A stretch of 33,620 bases of DNA, taken from positions 1-33,620 of IMG/VR virus record IMGVR_UViG_3300028388_002946; one strand, given 5' to 3'. Both the position numbers and the translations under genes were made by a program. The DNA is from a virus. Below the pieces are notes generated by a model that was not told the DNA's origin, searched no databases, and saw nothing but the letters and a program-made list of their open reading frames with translations. Numbering within the stretch: the first letter of the stretch is position 1; each line of letters begins with the position of its first letter. This document shows positions 29,815 to 33,620 of the stretch, piece by piece.

Positions 29815-31840
29815 GGTTACTTTCGTTGTTTTCGTCATCAGATAGATATTTGTCTGCTATATTTTCGTCGTAGTAGAGCGGGCGCCGGCGGCCGGTCATT
29901 GGCCTGGGAGCGGGCTTTTCGACCGCCGACGCTTCGAGCATTCGCGTCACAAAATCGCCTTCCATCTTATTGAGCGCATCTTTATGCACACTCTCAAAGC
30001 TTACTTCCGCATGACCCATGCGCTCCATTTCCTCGCGTATCTGCTCGCGCTCTTCGAGCCCTTCGTCTATGTAGCGTTTACGCTGTTTGAGGGCTTCGTT
30101 CAACGTGCTGCCTTCATCTTCGACCCATTCGCCGGGCACGCTGCCAAACTCGTGTTTCTCTTTCGCGGTGGCGATCCACTTATCATCCCGGTCGTAGAGG
30201 TTGATCTCGGTGAGATCGTCAGGATCGTAGCGCACGATGAAGCTATCGCCGAGATATTCGCGGCGGAAGTCGTAGTCTTCCAGCCCCGGTTTGCTCTGTA
30301 CTTCGTAGAAGTAGCGCTGTTTGTCGACCTCCATGCGTATGCCTTCGGGCGTGTAGCGCACCGTGCGGCGGCGCTTCACCCAGAAGATTGACACCTGCGT
30401 GAGATAATCCACCTGCGCGCCCAGGCTTTCCTGTGCGTATAGCTCGGCCGGCGTAGCCTTCCGGGCCTTGATGGTGGTGTTGTTGTAGGTTTCGATGGCC
30501 AGCTCGAATTGCTTCGGGATCTGATCCGTGCCGGGTATATGGCCGGCCTTGCGTAGTTTCTGTAGATAGTCTGGGTTGGCCCTTGTGTCGAGGCTACGTG
30601 CGGTGATGTTACCGCCAACGAAGTTGGGCATATAGCGCTGGAAGTGCTGTTCTATCCAGCCCTGTACGCGCTCCACGTATTTCGATTTGCCGTTGTACGG
30701 CTGTGAGCGAATGCCCACGGTTTTCATCCTTTCAAACACCTGTTGTACTTCGGTACTCAGGTTGGCCTTTGATCCATCAAATTGCGCGAAGGCTGGACGT
30801 GTGCCCCTCCGCTGGATGGCGCTCCTCATTGCTCGCAGCACCAGTCGCGCCGTCTCCGTGGAGGCGGCACAAGCCCAGCCGATCACGCAATCACTATAGG
30901 CATCGATGATCGTTATCGCGTACCACTCTTTAACCAGCGTTTTACCATCGCTTGAAAAGAGCTGTACGGTTGTTCCGTCTATGCTCCAGAGTACATCCGG
31001 GCCGGCCGGCCGACGCCGCCGCAATACTGTCTCCGTTCTCGCTCTCGCAGCATTCACGCCGTGGCGGGCGGCCGTCCACTTTTGGACGTTCAGCGGCTTA
31101 TTCAATAGCTGCCGCACGCGCTCGGCGGTGTACTGCGGCCAGGCGTTGGCGGCCGCTTCCCGGTTGTAGATCTCCGCCACGGTTTCGGCCGTGGGTTTCA
31201 GCGGGCTGGCATACAAGTCGATGATACGCGCCTCGATGAGGCGACGAATATTCCCGGTTGCTTTTGCAGCGTTCTTGTTGCCTATCTTGCTACTGACCAG
31301 GCTATTCCTGCCGTCTTGCAGCCAGGCTTTTGCCCGTCGGTTCAATACCCGCCAGTTGCTTACTCTGAAGCCGTGTAAATTTTTCGTTGCGATGACGCCG
31401 GCGGCGGCTCTCATGGCGGCGGTCTTTGCGCTCCAGCGGCCTTCCCACCATCGGGGAGTGCTCACCAGGCGGAGCCATCCGCACGCCTCGGCCAGGTCGG
31501 CGGCCTGCTCTACGCTGTACACGTTGAGGGCAAGAAACCAGCCGGCGTCATCTGCCTGTATCTTTTCAATCGCTTCGCCCTCCAGGCTTTCCTGGTGGTA
31601 CACGGCGAGGAGATCCTCGCCGTAGTGGCGCCGTAGTTGCGGCATCGTTCGTTCCGGTATGCTGTCGACTAATATCCATACCCGGCGGGCGTCGTATTCG
31701 TCTTCGCGGTGGGTCCAGGAATCTCGCCCCAGCGCTCTATTTCGATACAACCCTTTCTTGATTGAATCTGATTCGACCTTAGCCGCTGCCAACCCTTCGA
31801 CGGATATATGTAACTCGTTTTCTATTAGCCGGAATTTCAT
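29786..31840 (-). CDS. Mu-like DDE transposase (MuA-like)
   Basis: Protein of 684 aa. The N-terminal part (1-270) holds DNA-binding domains with a DNA-binding-like IGNKNAAKATGNIRRLIEAR region and YTAERVRQLLNKPLNVQKW. The RNase H-like core has D288 (VLWSIDGTT), D355 (FAQFDGSKAN) and E390 (SKYVERVQGW), with 35-residue spacing between the last two. A beta-barrel domain follows (about 475-560: YTPEGIRMEVDKQRYFYEV, IVRYDPDDLTEINLYD), then a C-terminal helical region with basic PAPRPMTGRRR, the ATPase contact and activation region in Mu. Length is close to MuA (663 aa). It executes replicative transposition at the end repeats. Confidence 0.95.
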   Translation of the reverse strand: MKFRLIENELHISVEGLAAAKVESDSIKKGLYRNRALGRDSWTHREDEYDARRVWILVDSIPERTMPQLRRHYGEDLLAVYHQESLEGEAIEKIQADDAGWFLALNVYSVEQAADLAEACGWLRLVSTPRWWEGRWSAKTAAMRAAAGVIATKNLHGFRVSNWRVLNRRAKAWLQDGRNSLVSSKIGNKNAAKATGNIRRLIEARIIDLYASPLKPTAETVAEIYNREAAANAWPQYTAERVRQLLNKPLNVQKWTAARHGVNAARARTETVLRRRRPAGPDVLWSIDGTTVQLFSSDGKTLVKEWYAITIIDAYSDCVIGWACAASTETARLVLRAMRSAIQRRGTRPAFAQFDGSKANLSTEVQQVFERMKTVGIRSQPYNGKSKYVERVQGWIEQHFQRYMPNFVGGNITARSLDTRANPDYLQKLRKAGHIPGTDQIPKQFELAIETYNNTTIKARKATPAELYAQESLGAQVDYLTQVSIFWVKRRRTVRYTPEGIRMEVDKQRYFYEVQSKPGLEDYDFRREYLGDSFIVRYDPDDLTEINLYDRDDKWIATAKEKHEFGSVPGEWVEDEGSTLNEALKQRKRYIDEGLEEREQIREEMERMGHAEVSFESVHKDALNKMEGDFVTRMLEASAVEKPAPRPMTGRRRPLYYDENIADKYLSDDENNESNHEYEDEEGF

Positions 31841-31854
31841 CGATGCACTTTTAG

Positions 31855-32226
31855 TTAGTCACGCAATACCTTGTAAAAAACCGTTCCGCCTTCGCTCAAT
31901 GGATCAGGCGATATAAAGACGCGGCCGCCTTCCCCCTTTTTCAGGCCGGCATAAACTGCAAGTTTGCCAGGCAACACAAGATCCGACATCGTTCCGTTTT
32001 TGCCGACCTTGAAGACATTCGTCGCGCGGCCATCTTTTTGCGGCACGATGTAGTAGGCGTTACTCGCGCGATCCTTCGCTACCTGCAGCCAGCCGCCGCC
32101 GTCAATCCCGAGCAGCCGGCGGGCCGTCTTCGAGAAATGAATTCTGTTCGTCTTTTCGTCTACCCGGAAAAAAGGCTGGCTGATGCCGGCGGTCCCTGGT
32201 AAAGGTTTGATAAATTCCCAGTTCAT
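31855..32226 (-). CDS. Unknown early protein (123 aa)
   Basis: Protein of 123 aa encoded between the Ner-like gene and the transposase. It is beta-rich with basic loops (ISQPFFRVDEKTNRIHFSKT, YYIVPQKDGRATNVFKVGKN, KLAVYAGLKKGEGGRVFISP). The internal similarity of RLLGIDGGGWLQVAKDR to DNA-binding beta folds is only suggestive. Family not recognised; the position suggests a regulator or transposition factor. Confidence 0.5.
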   Translation of the reverse strand: MNWEFIKPLPGTAGISQPFFRVDEKTNRIHFSKTARRLLGIDGGGWLQVAKDRASNAYYIVPQKDGRATNVFKVGKNGTMSDLVLPGKLAVYAGLKKGEGGRVFISPDPLSEGGTVFYKVLRD

Positions 32227-32255
32227 GATGTATTAGATTCTATTAGAAAATGTGG

Positions 32256-32513
32256 TTACGATTGTGCGACCTGGCGGAGCTTCTTTTGCAGCTCGTTAAC
32301 GTGGTGGCGATGTTTCTGAGCGGCCTGCTCGTGCTCCAACAGCACCTCATAAGCCACTTCGATAATCTCCTGATTGTAGCGCTCACCGAGTAATACCATC
32401 CGCACATATTGGCGGTGAAACCCAGAGCGATTAGCCACTTCCTTCTTGGCCCCCCAAAAAGCGCCAAGACGCTCTCTTAAATTTTTCAACTCCGTACTTT
32501 CGCTGTTTGCCAT
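32256..32513 (-). CDS. Ner-like early DNA-binding regulator
   Basis: Protein of 85 aa from the ATG at 32513. An upstream frame start at 32585 is excluded because it would precede the transcription start of the early promoter. Residues 8-45 (ELKNLRERLGAFWGAKKEVA, RSGFHRQYVRMVLLG) form an HTH-like helical unit, followed by a helical C-terminus (AYEVLLEHEQAAQKHRHHVN). First gene of the early operon and divergent from the repressor: the position of Mu ner, which down-regulates early and repressor promoters. Confidence 0.65.
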   Translation of the reverse strand: MANSESTELKNLRERLGAFWGAKKEVANRSGFHRQYVRMVLLGERYNQEIIEVAYEVLLEHEQAAQKHRHHVNELQKKLRQVAQS

Positions 32514-32528
32514 TTTGTTATACCTTTG
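32498..32528 (+). promoter_or_regulatory. Candidate repressor promoter (Pc), facing the early promoter
   Basis: TTTC (32498-32501), a 19-nt spacer and TACCTTTG (32521-32528) fit the Bacteroidota consensus with one mismatch. Transcription would start near 32535 and run rightward through the early promoter and the operator into the repressor, with a leader of about 105 nt. It overlaps the Ner-like gene start. Confidence 0.5.
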
Positions 32529-32554
32529 CGTTACGTCTTTATCCTTTCTGTTAG

Positions 32555-32586
32555 CAAATATATAACTGTTAGGAATAAAAGACAAA
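32555..32586 (-). promoter_or_regulatory. Early promoter (Pe)
   Basis: Reading leftward: TTTG (32586-32583), a 20-nt spacer, TATATTTG (32562-32555). Both boxes are perfect Bacteroidota matches. The start would be near 32548, about 35 nt before the Ner-like ATG. It drives the long leftward operon. Confidence 0.75.
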
Positions 32587-32620
32587 CATTATTACTGAAA
32601 GTTATAGAATGACCCTAAAA

Positions 32621-32638
32621 ATACCCTAAATAGGGTAT
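32621..32638. promoter_or_regulatory. Palindromic operator next to the repressor start
   Basis: ATACCCTA-AA-TAGGGTAT is a perfect inverted repeat with 8-bp arms, ending one base before the repressor ATG (32640). A half-site ACCCTA recurs at 32612-32617. It would bind the repressor or the Ner-like protein and block repressor transcription or translation. Which protein binds is inference. Confidence 0.65.
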
Positions 32639-32639
32639 A

Positions 32640-33482
32640 ATGAGCACAGTAAACAGCAGGCTTAAAGAGTTTAGAAAGGCTATCAAATTAACACAGCAGC
32701 AGATCAGCAGTACGCTAGGGATCAGTCAGCCTGCTTATGCTAAAATTGAAAGAGGACAGAATAATTTGACAGTTGAAAACCTAGCAATTATAACTGATAG
32801 GTATGATCTCAATGCTTCATGGCTAATCAGTGGGAAAGGAAAAATGTTTATCAGCGAAAATGAACTAGAACAAATAGAGCAAAGTCCACCTAATAGTGTC
32901 CACCTAATCAAAAAAAAGGTCCACCTAATTGATACAGTTCAGGATAAATCCTACCATCTCCGTTACCGTCACAACAACTGCAACCTACTGTTACCAGCGG
33001 CCGGCCGGCCGGGTTATTTAAGCGGATGGACAGATAAATACATTAGCGATCATGTGCGGTGCGTGAAGATTCCTGGCATACTGGGCCGCGGCCTTACGGT
33101 AGAGATCTCCGCCGTCGACCAGGTGGCTGGCCTGGCGGCTGGCGAGTGGCTGTGCTGTGTTCCGGCCGAGGATGCGCGGGCGCTGCCGGCGGGGGCCGTG
33201 TGTGTCGTAACTACTACAACCCCAGCGTTTTGGGTGGCTTACACTCGTGTCGCCGGCGCTGGTCTGGAGCTGTACAAATCAGATACAGGTAAGGCAACGC
33301 CCGAGCTGGCGCCCTGGCCGGAGATCAAAGAAGTGTGGCTCGCCCACAGCTTGCTGACCACACGGCTGCCTTCTGCCGACATGGCCGCCGCTGGCTTACC
33401 GGAGCGTTTAGGTCGCGTTGAGCGGTTTTTGTCTATACGCTATCCAGATTGGAAAGATGATTTGGAGGAGAGTGGTGGTTAA
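32640..33482 (+). CDS. Phage repressor: XRE HTH plus decayed S24-like domain
   Basis: Protein of 280 aa. Residues 7-62 are a classical Cro/CI-type HTH (LKEFRKAIKLTQQQISSTLG, ISQPAYAKIERGQ). Residues about 116-205 follow the LexA/S24 layout: LLPAAGRPGYLSGWTDKYI, then VKIPGILGRGLTVEISAVDQ and GEWLCCV. At the catalytic serine motif (normally GDSM) it reads SAVDQ (157-161), and the strand that should carry the catalytic lysine reads FWVAYTRV, so self-cleavage seems lost. The first 330 nt are clearly AT-rich and the rest GC-rich, which suggests a domain swap. It silences the early promoter for lysogeny. Confidence 0.85.
   Translation: MSTVNSRLKEFRKAIKLTQQQISSTLGISQPAYAKIERGQNNLTVENLAIITDRYDLNASWLISGKGKMFISENELEQIEQSPPNSVHLIKKKVHLIDTVQDKSYHLRYRHNNCNLLLPAAGRPGYLSGWTDKYISDHVRCVKIPGILGRGLTVEISAVDQVAGLAAGEWLCCVPAEDARALPAGAVCVVTTTTPAFWVAYTRVAGAGLELYKSDTGKATPELAPWPEIKEVWLAHSLLTTRLPSADMAAAGLPERLGRVERFLSIRYPDWKDDLEESGG
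32884..32929 (+). repeat. Three 11-bp direct repeats inside the repressor linker
   Basis: GTCCACCTAAT occurs exactly at 32884-32894, 32898-32908 and 32919-32929. The first copy is read as part of SPPN, the second and third as VHLI, so it is conserved as DNA in two frames rather than as protein. It sits at the border of the AT-rich and GC-rich halves of the gene. Confidence 0.75.
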
Positions 33483-33503
33483 ATGGTCTTTGAATCGGGT
33501 GCA

Positions 33504-33586
33504 GTGTACTTTTCGTTTTTTGACAGCTTTTGTAAGTCGCTGATTATCAATACCCCTTTTGTCTCGTTGTGTACTTTTCGTTTTTG
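33504..33586 (-). repeat. attR: Right transposon end: transposase-site-like repeats R1 and R2
   Basis: R1 (33569-33586) is the perfect inverted partner of L1. R2 (33504-33515, GTGTACTTTTCG) repeats the core 65 bp inward and is followed by a T run like R1. Both point inward as expected for transposase-binding sites. The 23-bp left and 65-bp right spacing makes the two ends asymmetric, as in Mu. The repressor gene stops about 20 bp inside R2. Confidence 0.8.
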
Positions 33587-33620
33587 CCCCCTTAGTTCAT
33601 CCGGCTCGGCACCATAAAGT

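Larger units (their letters stand above)
194..33586. mobile_element. Complete Mu-like transposable prophage (about 33.4 kb)
   Basis: The limits are set by an 18-bp perfect inverted repeat (194-211 and 33569-33586). Between them lie repressor, Ner-like protein, DDE transposase, MuB-like ATPase, Gam, GemA-like protein, terminase, portal/MuF protein, gpG-like protein, protease/scaffold, capsid and a contractile tail, so nearly every Mu module is represented. The order differs from Mu: the packaging operon lies on the plus strand, between leftward early genes and leftward structural genes. The exact terminal nucleotides are uncertain because no perfect 5-bp target duplication borders the repeats. 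Size is a little under Mu's. Apart from the frameshifted adhesin the genes look intact, so the element may be functional; that is inference. Confidence 0.92.

Noticed and set aside
32514-32585. Longer N-terminus of the Ner-like protein
   Set aside because: The extension covers the early promoter boxes and lies upstream of the predicted transcription start.
1-33620. CRISPR array
   Set aside because: No regularly spaced repeats of 25-40 bp with spacers were seen.

Overview
The window holds an essentially complete Mu-like transposable prophage of about 33.4 kb (194-33586), inserted in a host gene of which a coding fragment remains at the left edge. The ends carry an 18-bp perfect inverted repeat plus an inner copy on each side. 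The early genes include a DDE transposase with D-D-35-E spacing, an AAA+ target-selection ATPase, a Ner-like protein, Gam and a GemA-like protein. The best promoters match the Bacteroidota consensus (TTTG, 19-20 nt, TAnnTTTG), Shine-Dalgarno sequences are weak or absent, and several proteins belong to families I associate with Bacteroidota phages. The host is therefore probably a moderately GC-rich member of the Bacteroidota. The genus cannot be read from the window.

Layout, from right to left. The repressor (32640-33482, +) faces the early region. The early/middle operon runs leftward (minus strand) from a strong promoter at 32555-32586: Ner-like protein, an unknown protein, transposase A, ATPase B, two small proteins, Gam, a structured RNA cluster (27136-27451), a GemA-like protein, several small unknown genes, a tail-terminator-like gene and a secreted protein, ending at a strong terminator (22923-22952). 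A separately transcribed membrane protein (21971-22858) follows. From 16222 to 21908 a plus-strand operon encodes the packaging and head-assembly proteins: small and large terminase, gp36-like protein, a portal/MuF/toxin-like fusion, two small proteins and a gpG-like protein. From 16049 down to 262 a minus-strand operon encodes protease/scaffold, capsid, contractile sheath, gp25-like and LysM-like proteins, secreted adhesin-like proteins, tube, a tail chaperone with a -1 frameshift site, tape measure, hub, spike, gpJ, gpI and a fibre-like protein. The virion should be a contractile-tailed myovirus with a short tail.

Most notable observations: (1) an intergenic cluster of tRNA-like RNAs, one 139 nt long with a perfect acceptor stem and T arm but a greatly enlarged central arm; (2) a portal protein fused to a MuF head protein and to a CdiA-toxin-like domain whose catalytic residues look lost; (3) a textbook A AAA AAG slippery site in the tail chaperone that opens a 73-codon extension; (4) a secreted BspA-repeat protein broken by two frameshifts, each touching one copy of a 29-nt direct repeat; (5) a Gam gene with an in-frame membrane-anchor start; (6) a repressor with a decayed S24 domain, an AT-rich N-terminal half and three 11-bp repeats read in different frames. 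I see no recognisable lysis genes and no perfect target-site duplication.
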